35,820 bases of DNA, taken from NCBI RefSeq assembly GCF_014647535.1, contig NZ_BMPJ01000020.1, positions 1-35,820 of the forward strand, written 5' to 3'. Below are positions 15,014 to 23,010 of the stretch, one piece after another (positions within the stretch are counted from its first letter, which is position 1; each line of letters opens with the position of its first letter). The notes under the pieces are model-generated. The model saw nothing but the letters and a program-made list of their open reading frames with translations. It had not been told where the DNA came from and did not search any database. This DNA is from Thermus composti. Lineage in GTDB: Bacteria > Deinococcota > Deinococci > Deinococcales > Thermaceae. A program made the translations under genes and the position numbers.

Positions 15014-16378
15014 TCACTCCTTTAGGGCGCCCACGCTTACGCCCTCCACGAAGTAGCGCTGGAAAACGGCGAAGAGGACGAGGACGGGGACCATGGAGAA
15101 GAACCCCCCGGCCAGGATGAGCCCCCAGTCCCCCACCTGCCCGTAGGCGTTGCGGAAGGAGAGGAGGCCTAAGGGCAGGGTGTAGATCTCCCGCGGGCTC
15201 GTGAGGACCACGAAGGGCCAAAAGAACTCGTTCCAGGTCCCCTGGAAGGTGAGGATGGCCACGGCCCCCAAGGCGGGGGTGGACATGGGAAGGACGATGC
15301 GGAAAAGGGTCTGCCAGGGGGTGGCCCCGTCGATGAGGGCGGCCTCCTCCACCTCCCTGGGAATGGACTCAAAAAACTGCCTCATGATGAAGACCGCCCC
15401 CGCCCCCACGAGCCCCGAGAGGATGAGGCCGGTATAGGTGTTGAGGAGGGTCTCCACCCCGAAGAGCTTGGAGAGGCCGAAGATGCCGTCTTTGAGCACC
15501 AGGTAGTTGGAGATGAAGGTCACCTGGCCGGGGACCATCATGCTGAAGAGCATGAAGAGGAAGAGGGCCTGCCTCCCGGGGAAGCGGAGCCGGGCCAGGG
15601 CGTAGCCCGCCATAGAGGCGAAGACCAGGGTGGTGATCACCTTGACCGCAGCCAGGAAAAAGGAGTTCAAGGTCCAGCGCAGGAAGAGGCTCTCCCCGGT
15701 CTCCAGGCTCCTTGCCTCGCGGAAGGCGCGCACGTAGTTGTGGAAGACGTAGCCCACAAACCCCGGGACCACGTTGTCCCAACTCGCCACCCTTCCCCGG
15801 CGCTCAAAGCGGGTGGGGTCCAGGGTGGCCCCCAGGTAGAGGGCCCCGCGGGGGGCCTCCAGGTCCAGGGGAACCCGCTCCAGGAAGGGCCCTTCCCCGG
15901 GGTAGACCACCCGGAGGCGGAAGCGGTAGGCGTACCCCTCCTTTTCCCCGAGGCGGGCAGGGGCTTTTTCCACGAGCTCGGGCCCCAGGAGGCGCACGTG
16001 GTCGGCGGCGTAGGGGGTCTCAAACACGGCCCCCATCCCGGCCCCCGGCCGGCGCCGGGGTACGGCGGCCTCGAGGGGCGGCGGGGTGTCCTCCGGCCAG
16101 AAATAGGCCACCTCCAGGACCACCTCCCGCCCCGGGCGCATCCCCCCGAGCCAGGGATCCCCCGAGCCCGCCCGCCCCAGGCGCCAGGCCGCCGCCCAGT
16201 TCTTGGGGCTCACCTGGGCGAACCGGAGGGTGAAGGGCCACTCCAGGGGGTCGGGCTTAAGGCTGGCCAGGAAGCCCATGAGGAAGGGGCCCACGAAGAA
16301 CACGCCGAAGGTCAGGAGGAGCCCGTAGATCCAGGCCACCCGGGCCCAGCGCCGCCTTGCGGCCTCCCTGGGGCTCAT
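15014..16378 (-). CDS. Sugar ABC transporter permease, MalG type with large external insert
   Basis: A 454-residue inner-membrane permease. TM1 is near residues 15-40. The other five segments follow residue 230 (TLNSFFLAAVKVITTLVFAS and onward). The coupling loop EEAALIDGATPWQTLFRIVL is at about residue 344. Usual MalG/CUT1 proteins have about 280 residues. Here about 170 extra residues lie between TM1 and TM2, on the outer side, with a beta-rich pattern (VVLEVAYFWPED, YRFRLRVVYPGEG). A comparable outer domain is known in MalF of enterobacteria, where it touches the binding protein, but not normally in MalG. The ATG overlaps the upstream stop (ATGA). Confidence 0.88.
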   Translation of the reverse strand: MSPREAARRRWARVAWIYGLLLTFGVFFVGPFLMGFLASLKPDPLEWPFTLRFAQVSPKNWAAAWRLGRAGSGDPWLGGMRPGREVVLEVAYFWPEDTPPPLEAAVPRRRPGAGMGAVFETPYAADHVRLLGPELVEKAPARLGEKEGYAYRFRLRVVYPGEGPFLERVPLDLEAPRGALYLGATLDPTRFERRGRVASWDNVVPGFVGYVFHNYVRAFREARSLETGESLFLRWTLNSFFLAAVKVITTLVFASMAGYALARLRFPGRQALFLFMLFSMMVPGQVTFISNYLVLKDGIFGLSKLFGVETLLNTYTGLILSGLVGAGAVFIMRQFFESIPREVEEAALIDGATPWQTLFRIVLPMSTPALGAVAILTFQGTWNEFFWPFVVLTSPREIYTLPLGLLSFRNAYGQVGDWGLILAGGFFSMVPVLVLFAVFQRYFVEGVSVGALKE

Positions 16379-17481
16379 GCGGACCACCCCCTCTCGCTCA
16401 CGCCGAAGCGGCGCTGGAGGAGGACGATAAGGAGGGTAAGCCCCGCCAGGAAGAGGGCCGCCGCCGAGGCCAGGCCCACCCGGGGCGTGGCCCCCGAGGG
16501 GAAGACGTTGCCGTAGACGTAGTAGGCCAGGGTGATGGTGGCCTCGAGGGGCGCCCCGCCCGAACCCCCCACGAAGAGCACCTGGTCAAAAAGCTGCAGG
16601 GTGCCGATCAAGCCCAGGGTGATCACCAGGAAGAGGACGGGCCTGAGGAGGGGCAGGGTGATCCGCGTGAACATGACCCAGGGCGTGGCCCCGTCCAAGG
16701 CCGCCGCCTCGTAAAGGGTTCGGGGGATGCCCTTAAGCCCCGCCAGGAAAAGGACCATGAGGGTGGGGATGGTGGTGTAGGTGTTCATGAGGATGATGGC
16801 CCAAAGGGGGTAGGGGATGCCCAGGAACCTGGCTGTGGTGGGAAGCCAGGGGATCTCCACCCGGACCTCCCAGGGCTCCAGGATCCCGGCCGCCCCGAGC
16901 CCCCAGGCGGCGAGCAGGGCGAGGGGCACCGAGAAGAGGGCGAGCGCCGGGTCAAAGAAGGGCACGGTAAGGCCGCGGCGCCGTTCCCAGAGCACCTGGG
17001 CCGTTTGGAAGGCGAGGAAGAGGAGGGCGAAGGCCCCAAGGTGGGGGAGATGGCCGAGGAGGAGGCTTAAGGCCTGGTTCACGAGGCCCGTGCGCTGGAA
17101 AAGCCACAGGAGAAGCAGGCTCGCCGCCGCCGTGGAAACCACCGAGGGGAGGTAATAGAGGGTCCGGAAAAAGGTAATCCCCTTAAGGGGCCGGTTCAAG
17201 GCCATGGCCACCAGGAGGGCCAGGGCCGTTTGCAGCGCCGTCACCACGAAGCTATAGGCCAGGGTGTGGCTTAGGGCGGTGAGGAATAGGGGATCGCGGA
17301 AGAGGGTTAGGTAGTTCCCAAGCCCCACGAAGCGGGGCGGGTTGAAGAGGTCGTAGTCGGTGAAGCTGAAGTAAAGGGCCCTCACGAAGGCGTAGAGGAA
17401 GAAGACCGTTAGGGTAAAGAGGAACGGCAAGAGCAGAAGGAGAGCGTAGAGGGCCTCGAGGGTGCGGGCTTTGATCCGCAT
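16375..17481 (-). CDS. Sugar ABC transporter permease, MalF type
   Basis: A 368-residue inner-membrane permease of the CUT1 family, against about 290-310 in most relatives. It opens with a long hydrophobic TM1 and FSFTDYDLFNPPRFVGLGNY, the standard start of the first periplasmic loop. The coupling loop is YEAAALDGATPWVMFTRITL. About 80 extra residues (roughly 137-215) sit between the third and fourth core segments and include two further hydrophobic stretches around a charged linker WERRRGLTVPFFDPA. Together with the MalG-type partner it forms the channel. No ATPase gene is present in the operon, so a shared MsmX/UgpC-type ATPase encoded elsewhere must drive it. Confidence 0.88.
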   Translation of the reverse strand: MRIKARTLEALYALLLLLPFLFTLTVFFLYAFVRALYFSFTDYDLFNPPRFVGLGNYLTLFRDPLFLTALSHTLAYSFVVTALQTALALLVAMALNRPLKGITFFRTLYYLPSVVSTAAASLLLLWLFQRTGLVNQALSLLLGHLPHLGAFALLFLAFQTAQVLWERRRGLTVPFFDPALALFSVPLALLAAWGLGAAGILEPWEVRVEIPWLPTTARFLGIPYPLWAIILMNTYTTIPTLMVLFLAGLKGIPRTLYEAAALDGATPWVMFTRITLPLLRPVLFLVITLGLIGTLQLFDQVLFVGGSGGAPLEATITLAYYVYGNVFPSGATPRVGLASAAALFLAGLTLLIVLLQRRFGVSERGWSA

Positions 17482-17496
17482 GGCGGCAGGGTTCCT

Positions 17497-17523
17497 AAGG
17501 GGGAGGCCAGGGACCTCCCCCTT
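17497..17523 (-). promoter_or_regulatory. Intercistronic hairpin between binding-protein and permease genes
   Basis: AAGGGGGAGG (17497-17506), a seven-base loop and CCTCCCCCTT (17514-17523) form a perfect ten-base stem in the 47-base gap after the binding-protein gene. There is no T-run. Such hairpins commonly protect the binding-protein mRNA end so that more binding protein than permease is made. Confidence 0.65.
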
Positions 17524-17528
17524 ATCCG

Positions 17529-18758
17529 CTACTTCCGCATGAGCCGGTCCAGGGCAGCCTGGGCTTCTTTAAGGGCCTGGTCCACGCCCTTCTGGCCCGT
17601 CATTACCGCCTGAAGGGCCTCGTTGATGGGGCGCATCCAGTCGCCGCCGTAGGATAGGAACTTGAAGGGGTAGACGTACCCTCCCTGGCCCAGGGAGCCT
17701 TGGAAGACCACCCGGTTCAGCTCGGGCTCCTTCCCGGGCCGCTGGAAGTAGGGGTTGTTGGCCAGGGCCTTGCGGCTCGGGATGGCGAGCCCCCGTTCCA
17801 GAACCCACTGCTGGGCCTCCGGCGAGGTGAGGGCCTTGAGCACCTTGACCGCGGCCTCCTTGTTCTTGCTGGCGGCGTTCAGGCTCCAGGAAACGGTAAA
17901 GATGAAGTTTCCGCGCTTCTTGGTCACCGGGTCCAGGGGGAGGAAGGTGGTCCGGTAGGGAAGATTAGGGGCTTTGTCCCGGAGGAAGCCCGCGATCCAG
18001 GCCCCTTCTAGGGCCGTGGCTGCCTTCTCGCTGCCTAAGCAACCCCCGGTCCAGCCCTCGCCCAGGTCCTGGGCCACCCGGGCGGCACCCCGCTTCACCA
18101 GGCCCGTGTACCACTCAAAGGCGCGCCGGAAGTTCTGGTCCAGCACGGTGCGCCCCTTCTCGTCAAAGGGTTTCCAGCCGGTGGCGAAGGCAAAGGCGCC
18201 GAAGCGGGCAAAATCGGGCACCACGCAGAGCCCGGCCACGTCCTTCAGTTTGGCCTGGATCTGGCGGAGCTTGGCTTCAAAGGTCTCCCAGGTGTCCTGT
18301 TGGTTGGGGTAGGCTACCTTCGCCTCGTCAAAGAGGTCGGTGTTGTACTGGAGGGCCAGGGTGTTGAAGTCCTTGGGAATCCCGTAAAGCTTCCCTTTGT
18401 AGGTAAAGGCCTGGATCAGGTTGGGCAGGAACTCCGCGATCTCCCCTTTGCTGAAGTAAGGGTCCAAAGGCGCCACCCGTCCCGTGGCGAAGAGGCTTTC
18501 CGACCAGAAGACGTCCACGTAGAAGAGGTCCGGGGCCGTGCCCGCGGAGAGGGCGTTGAAGAGCCACTGGGTGTAATCGCCCTCTATAGGCTCGTAGACG
18601 ACCCGAATCCCCTCCTTGTCCAGCTTGGGCTGGACCACCTCCTTAAGAAGCCCGCTGACGATAGCGATGTCAGTGCCGCCCCAACCCGAGATACGCACCT
18701 GCGTCTGGGCGGATGCGAGCCCCAAAAGGACCAGAAGGGCCAAGAAAGCTTTTTTCAT
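17529..18758 (-). CDS. Sugar ABC transporter solute-binding protein
   Basis: A 409-residue periplasmic protein with signal peptide MKKAFLALLVLLGLASAQ. The mature part begins TQVRISGWGGTDIAIVSGLL and continues with FNALSAGTAPDLFYVDVFW, then YGIPKDFNTLALQYNTDLFD, all typical of MalE-like (SBP family 1) proteins. The C-terminal part, LTSPEAQQWVLERGLAIPSR, is also standard. A strong AAGGAGG lies 6 bases before the ATG. It follows lacI by 66 bases. The specific sugar cannot be read; with a debranching-type enzyme at the end of the operon, an alpha-glucoside such as a malto- or isomalto-oligosaccharide, trehalose or a related glucoside is a fair guess. Confidence 0.88.
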   Translation of the reverse strand: MKKAFLALLVLLGLASAQTQVRISGWGGTDIAIVSGLLKEVVQPKLDKEGIRVVYEPIEGDYTQWLFNALSAGTAPDLFYVDVFWSESLFATGRVAPLDPYFSKGEIAEFLPNLIQAFTYKGKLYGIPKDFNTLALQYNTDLFDEAKVAYPNQQDTWETFEAKLRQIQAKLKDVAGLCVVPDFARFGAFAFATGWKPFDEKGRTVLDQNFRRAFEWYTGLVKRGAARVAQDLGEGWTGGCLGSEKAATALEGAWIAGFLRDKAPNLPYRTTFLPLDPVTKKRGNFIFTVSWSLNAASKNKEAAVKVLKALTSPEAQQWVLERGLAIPSRKALANNPYFQRPGKEPELNRVVFQGSLGQGGYVYPFKFLSYGGDWMRPINEALQAVMTGQKGVDQALKEAQAALDRLMRK

Positions 18759-18775
18759 CGCAACCTCCTTGCTTT

Positions 18776-18790
18776 CCCTCTGTAAGAGGG
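18776..18790 (-). promoter_or_regulatory. Small inverted repeat before the sugar-binding-protein gene
   Basis: CCCTCT-GTA-AGAGGG lies about 10 bases upstream of the ribosome site in the lacI to binding-protein gap. It could be an mRNA hairpin that marks a processing site or a protein-binding half site. No convincing promoter was seen in this gap. Confidence 0.35.
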
Positions 18791-18824
18791 GCTGGTGTCT
18801 AGGGCCTGCCGCCTTCGGGTTTTT

Positions 18825-19805
18825 TCAGGCTCCCACCTCCCTTCTCCGGGTGGTTCCACGGACCACCAGGCGGACGGGGATGCGAAGCCCCCGGGGGGGC
18901 TTCCCGTCTCGGGCCTCGAGGAGCAGGGCCACCGCCTTCCGGGCGATGGTGGGAATGTCCTGGCGCACCGTGGTCAGCCGCTCCCCGAACTCCGGCAGGT
19001 CGTCGTACCCCACCAGGCTGACCTCCTCGGGTACCCCCACGCCCAGGTCCTCCAGCGCCGCCCATGCCCCCAAGGCCATCTCGTCGGAGGCAGCGAAGAG
19101 GGCGGTGAAGCGGAGGCTCCGCTCCCAGGCCTTGCGGACCATGCGGTAGGCGGTTAGAGGGTCAAAGGCCCCGTCAAGGACCAGCTCCTCGCGGAAGGGG
19201 ATTCCCGCTTCCCTCAGGGCCTTCCGGTACCCGAGGAGGCGCTCCCGGCCCGCCTGGTGCTCGGGGTAGCCGGTGAGGTGGGCGATCGTCCGGTGCCCCA
19301 GGTCCAGGAGGTGCCGGGTGGCCAGATACCCCCCTTCCACGTCCTCGGGGGCCACCCAGGGGATCACTTCCCCAACCCCCACCAGGACGAAGGGCACACC
19401 CTTCTGGGAGAGGACTTCCACCCGGGGGTCCTTCTCGTGGGCCCCAAGGAGGATGTAGCCCAGGGCTTCCTGACGGGGTTTGCCCGTGGGGTCCACCTCC
19501 ACCTCCGCCACCCGGAGCCCCTCGCGCCACAGGGCTTCCGAGAGGGCTTCCAGAAGCAGGGTGAAATAGGGCGTGTACCGCCGCACCCCGGGGGCGAAGA
19601 GGATGCCCACCGCGGTGGCCATCCCCACCATCTCCCGGGCGGCGGCGCTGGGGATAAAGCCCCACTCGCGGGCTAGGGCCAGGATGCGCTCCCTCGTGGC
19701 CCGGCTCACCCCGGGGCGGCCGTTCAGGGCCCGGCTTACCGTGGCCACGGAGACCCGGGCGGCTTCGGCGAGGTCGCGGATGGTCAGAGGCTTCTCCGAA
19801 GGCAT
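18825..19805 (-). CDS. LacI-family transcriptional regulator of the sugar operon
   Basis: A 326-residue repressor. The N-terminal HTH is LTIRDLAEAARVSVATVSRA (about 7-26) followed by LNGRPGVSRATRERILALA and the hinge helix region SAAAREMVGMATAVGILFA. The remainder is the sugar-binding periplasmic-protein-like core, with FAASDEMALGAWAALEDLGV and PEEVSLVGYDDLPEFGERLT. The hinge lacks the usual AxxLxxxxS sequence exactly but keeps its helix. It is the first gene of the operon, ahead of the transporter it presumably controls, and its own start codon touches a perfect LacI-type palindrome. Inducer unknown. Confidence 0.9.
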   Translation of the reverse strand: MPSEKPLTIRDLAEAARVSVATVSRALNGRPGVSRATRERILALAREWGFIPSAAAREMVGMATAVGILFAPGVRRYTPYFTLLLEALSEALWREGLRVAEVEVDPTGKPRQEALGYILLGAHEKDPRVEVLSQKGVPFVLVGVGEVIPWVAPEDVEGGYLATRHLLDLGHRTIAHLTGYPEHQAGRERLLGYRKALREAGIPFREELVLDGAFDPLTAYRMVRKAWERSLRFTALFAASDEMALGAWAALEDLGVGVPEEVSLVGYDDLPEFGERLTTVRQDIPTIARKAVALLLEARDGKPPRGLRIPVRLVVRGTTRRREVGA

Positions 19806-19851
19806 CGTAAACGTTTACGTCAACGTAAACGCCATCCGGAAGGCCTGTCAA
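19806..19851 (-). promoter_or_regulatory. lacI operon promoter with overlapping operators
   Basis: CGTAAACGTTTACG (19806-19819) is a perfect 14-base palindrome of LacI-family type, touching the lacI start codon. A further half site gives a second inverted pair, GTTTACG-TCAA-CGTAAAC (19813-19830). On the minus strand TTGACA (19846-19851) is an exact -35; 18 bases on, TACGTT (19822-19827) may be the -10, inside the operators. This fits self-repression together with control of the whole sugar operon. Confidence 0.7.
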
Positions 19852-19874
19852 GATGGGGGTCTGGGCGGAGGGGC

Positions 19875-20864
19875 TCAGCGGATGGGCACCCGGTCCACGA
19901 ACTGGTTGGTGTAGGTGCGCTTGAGGTCAATCCGGGCCCGCTTTACCCGCTCGTCAAAGGCGGAGAGCACCGTGAGGGGCCTTAGAGGGGCGGTGTCGCT
20001 GAAGCGGCCCGTGGGGGAGAAGGATTCCAGGGAGTTCTTCAGGACCTTGAGGTAGAGGTCCTTGTCCCCAAGGAAGTACTCCTCGGGGAGGATGGCGGCG
20101 ATCTCCTCGGGCCTCTTCCCCTGCATCCAGCGCAGGCCCCGCACCATGGCGTTCGCCAGCTTTTGGGCGGTGTCGGGGTTTTTCTCCAGCCAGGCCCGGG
20201 TGGTGTAGAGGACGGCCGCCGGGTACTCGCCCCCTAGGACCTCCCGGGTGCCCTTGGTGGTGCGGGTGTCGGCGAGAACCTTAATGAGGCCCCGCTCTTC
20301 CAGGAGGGTGATGGCGGGCTCCACGTTGGAGATGGCGTCCACCTGCTTGTTCTGCACCGCCGCCACCGCCTGGGCCCCCACGGAGACCCCGATCACGGAG
20401 ACGTCCGTGGGCTTGAGGCCCGCCTTCACCAGGAGGTAGTTGAGAAAGAAGTGGGTGGAGCTTCCCGGGGCGGTGATCCCCACCCTTTTCCCCTTCAGGT
20501 CGGCGATGGTCCGCACCTGGTCGGCCAGGTCCGACCGCACCCCCAGGACGATGGCCGGGTAGCGCCCCACCTCCACGAAGGCCACGATGTCCCGGCCCTG
20601 GGCCTGCATCTGGATGGTGTGGTCGTAGTAGCCCATGACCACCTCCACGCTTCCCCCCACCAGGGCCTGGAGGGCGCGGGAACCTGCCTGGAGGTCCTGG
20701 ATCACCACGTCTAAGCCCTCCTCCTTGAAGTAGCCGAGCCTTTCCACCACGGTGAGGGGCAGGTAGACCACCGCGGTCTTGCCCCCCACGCCCAGGACCA
20801 CCCGCTTCTGCGCAAAGCTGAAGGCCAAAAGCACCGCAAGCGCCAAAACCCAGATCCGCTTCAC
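19875..20864 (-). CDS. TauA/SsuA-type (NMT1-like) solute-binding protein
   Basis: A 329-residue periplasmic protein with signal peptide VKRIWVLALAVLLAFSFAQ. The mature part VVLGVGGKTAVVYLPLTVVE, LGYFKEEGLDVVIQDLQAGS and IADLKGKRVGITAPGSSTHF are the standard blocks of the NMT1/SsuA/TauA family, which bind sulfonates, nitrate, aromatic acids or pyrimidine precursors. The start is GTG at 20864: it follows AAGGAGG by 6 bases and overlaps the permease stop as GTGA, so longer starts are rejected. The ligand is unknown; sulfonate-oxygenase genes are absent nearby. Confidence 0.86.
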   Translation of the reverse strand: MKRIWVLALAVLLAFSFAQKRVVLGVGGKTAVVYLPLTVVERLGYFKEEGLDVVIQDLQAGSRALQALVGGSVEVVMGYYDHTIQMQAQGRDIVAFVEVGRYPAIVLGVRSDLADQVRTIADLKGKRVGITAPGSSTHFFLNYLLVKAGLKPTDVSVIGVSVGAQAVAAVQNKQVDAISNVEPAITLLEERGLIKVLADTRTTKGTREVLGGEYPAAVLYTTRAWLEKNPDTAQKLANAMVRGLRWMQGKRPEEIAAILPEEYFLGDKDLYLKVLKNSLESFSPTGRFSDTAPLRPLTVLSAFDERVKRARIDLKRTYTNQFVDRVPIR

Positions 20865-21637
20865 GCCGAACCTCCTTCCCGCTCCTTGGACCGCCACACC
20901 AAGAGCCTCCTTTCCACCGTGCCCACCAGGGCGTCCAGCGCTAGGACGAAGGCCATGAGGACCACCATCCCGGCGAAGACCCCCGTGGTGTCAAAGACCC
21001 CTTCCGCCTGGGCGATGAGGTAGCCGAGCCCGGCGGCGCTTCCCAGGTACTCCCCCACCACCGCCCCGATGACGGCGAAGCCGATAGAGGTCCTTAAGGA
21101 GCTGAAGATCCAGCTCGCCGCCGCCGGCAGGTAGACGTGGCGGAGGAGGTGGGAGGGCTTGGCCCCGAGAAGCCTGGCGTTTTGCAGGACGAGGGGGCTC
21201 ACCTCCTTCACCCCCTGGTAGGTGTTGAAGAAGGCCACGAAGAAGACCAGGGTGACCCCCAGGGCCACCTTGGAGAGGACCCCGAGGCCGAACCAGAGGG
21301 TGAAGATGGGGGCGAGGACCACCCGGGGGATGGCGTTCAGGGCCTTGACGTAGGGGTCCAGCACGGCGGCCACGGCGGGGGCGAGGGCGAGCCAGAGCCC
21401 GAAGACCACCCCGAGGAGGGTGCCCAGGGCGAAGGCCAGCAGCATCTCCACCGTGGTGATGTAGAGGTGGGGGTAGACCTCCCCCGTGGCGAACCAGCGC
21501 CAGACCCTTTGGGCGATGGCCGAGGGGAGGGAGAAGAAGAAGGGGTCAATGCGGCCCGTCCTCGAGGCCCACTCCCAGAGGAGGAGGAAGCCCAAAAGGA
21601 GTCCGGCCTGCCAGAGCCTTACCCTAAGCCCCCGCAT
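20861..21637 (-). CDS. TauC/SsuC-type ABC transporter permease
   Basis: A 258-residue inner-membrane permease with about six segments. PFFFSLPSAIAQRVWRWFAT precedes the core, ALNAIPRVVLAPIFTLWFGL follows, the coupling loop is ARLLGAKPSHLLRHVYLPAA, and VVGEYLGSAAGLGYLI is the family's best motif. It overlaps its ATPase gene by 14 bases and the binding-protein gene by 4, so the three are translated together. Confidence 0.92.
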   Translation of the reverse strand: MRGLRVRLWQAGLLLGFLLLWEWASRTGRIDPFFFSLPSAIAQRVWRWFATGEVYPHLYITTVEMLLAFALGTLLGVVFGLWLALAPAVAAVLDPYVKALNAIPRVVLAPIFTLWFGLGVLSKVALGVTLVFFVAFFNTYQGVKEVSPLVLQNARLLGAKPSHLLRHVYLPAAASWIFSSLRTSIGFAVIGAVVGEYLGSAAGLGYLIAQAEGVFDTTGVFAGMVVLMAFVLALDALVGTVERRLLVWRSKEREGGSA

Positions 21638-22400
21638 GGGCCCTCAGCACCTCCCCTCTCAAAAGCTCCCAGATCTCCCGGTGGAGCCGGAGGAACTCCG
21701 GGGTGAGCCGGATCTCCGCCACGTCCCTGGGCCGCGGCAAGGGGATGGGGAAGTCCCCGATGGGCCGTGAGCGGGGTCCCGCCGACATCACCACCACCCG
21801 GTCCGAGAGGGCGATGGCCTCCTCCAGGTCGTGGGTCACGAAGAGCACCGTCTTCCGGTCCTCCTGCCAGAGCCTTAGGAGCTCGTTTTCCATAAGCTGC
21901 CTCGTCTGGATGTCCAGGGCGGAGAAGGGCTCGTCCATGAGGAGGAGCTTGGGGCCGGCGATGAGCACCTGGGCCAGGCCCACCCGCTTGCGCATCCCTC
22001 CCGAGAGCTGGTGGGGGTAGTGGCGGAGGAAACGCCCAAGCCCCACCTTCTCCAGCCAAACCCGGGCCCGTTCCCGGGCCTCCCCCCAGGGCACCCCCCG
22101 GAAGACCAGGGGCAGGGCCACGTTGTCCAGGGCGGTCTTCCAGGGAAGGATGGCGTCCTGCTGGAAAAGGTAGCCCGCCACAGGGTTGAGGCCCTTGAGA
22201 GGTCTTCCCTCCAGGAGGACCTCCCCTCGGCTGGGGGCAAGGAGCCCGGCGGCCACGTTGAGGAGGGTGCTTTTGCCGCAGCCCGTGGGCCCCACCAGGC
22301 TCACGAACGCCCCTGGGGCAAGGGCCAGGCTCACCCCCTCCACGGCCACGTAGTCTCCGAAGGCCACGGTCACCTGGCGGAACTCTAGGAAGCTTGCCAT
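21624..22400 (-). CDS. TauB/SsuB-type ABC transporter ATP-binding protein
   Basis: A 258-residue ATPase. Walker A GPTGCGKS (about 37-44), GYLFQQDAILPWKTALDNV (the Q-loop of the nitrate/sulfonate/taurine group), signature LSGGMRKRV, Walker B LLLMDEPFSALD and switch His in VTHDLEEAI. The ATG at 22400 shares a base with the upstream stop (TGATG); a GTG one codon earlier (22403) overlaps as GTGA and is equally possible. It energises the permease downstream. Confidence 0.92.
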   Translation of the reverse strand: MASFLEFRQVTVAFGDYVAVEGVSLALAPGAFVSLVGPTGCGKSTLLNVAAGLLAPSRGEVLLEGRPLKGLNPVAGYLFQQDAILPWKTALDNVALPLVFRGVPWGEARERARVWLEKVGLGRFLRHYPHQLSGGMRKRVGLAQVLIAGPKLLLMDEPFSALDIQTRQLMENELLRLWQEDRKTVLFVTHDLEEAIALSDRVVVMSAGPRSRPIGDFPIPLPRPRDVAEIRLTPEFLRLHREIWELLRGEVLRAHAGA

Positions 22401-22900
22401 CACCTGATCGCCACCGCCCGCACCGGTCCCCCCGAGGCCTCCTTGTGCTTGGCCCCCCCCACGAAGATCAGAGCCCCAAAGGGGGGCACCTGGGCCAGGT
22501 TGGCCAGGTTTTCCAGTCCATATTTGCCCGCCCCCAGGAGGGCGACGTGGGCCCGGAAGTCCTTGGAGGGGCCGAAGTCCAGGGAAAGGGTGTCCACCCC
22601 CACGATCTCCCGCTCCCGCACCAAAAACTCCGCCGCCTCGGGGGAGAAGCCGGGGAAGTTGCCGTAATAGCCGTTCTGCCGCACGGTGACCAGGGTGGTG
22701 ATGCGCATGGGCTCGGCCCCGGGGAAGAGGGGGATCTCGGGGGAGAGGACATGGGGGAGGTTCACCACCTTGGAAAAGGCCTTGCCGGGGACCTCCGCCT
22801 GGGCCAGGGCCCGGCCCGCCAGAAGCCCCAGCCCCGCTCCGAGAAGGGCCCTACGGGAAACGGATTGGGCCACGCTTTCCATAACCCAAGGGGCGCACAT
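22400..22900 (-). pseudogene. Cyclase/kynurenine-formamidase-like protein with central part deleted
   Basis: A 166-residue open frame with a twin-arginine signal (SRRALLG at 15-21, cut near AQA). Residues 44-81 match the N-terminus of the cyclase family (VVNLPHVLSPEIPLFPG), and residues 82-166 match its C-terminus (FPGFSPEAAEFL, VDTLSLDFGPSKDF, GLENLANLAQVPP, SGGPVRAVAIR). Family members have about 100 more residues between, carrying the metal-binding HxGTHxDxPxH motif. Here N81 joins F82 directly, near base 22657. The frame stays open, but metal binding and catalysis should be lost. AAAGGAGG precedes the ATG, so it may still be expressed. It leads the transporter operon, suggesting the original enzyme acted on the imported compound. 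Confidence 0.7.
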
Positions 22901-22921
22901 GGCTTGCCTCCTTTGCCGCCA

Positions 22922-22984
22922 AGGCTACCACGCCCCCCGCGTGCCCGGCAAGGGCTTGCGAAAGACGGCTTGGGCCCTTAGCCT
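22922..22984. promoter_or_regulatory. Possible divergent promoters, transporter operon and TAXI gene
   Basis: Plus strand: TTGCGA (22956-22961) and TAGCCT (22979-22984), spacing 17. Minus strand: TTGCCG (22946-22951) and TAGCCT (22922-22927), spacing 18. Both -10 boxes are the same six bases. All four boxes are imperfect. Confidence 0.3.
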
Positions 22985-23010
22985 GGCTTTACAAGCCAAG
23001 GGGGTGACGG

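Noticed and set aside
22985-22997. GGCTT-TAC-AAGCC hairpin just before the TAXI ribosome site
   Set aside because: Only five pairs with a three-base loop; too weak to claim as a regulatory element.
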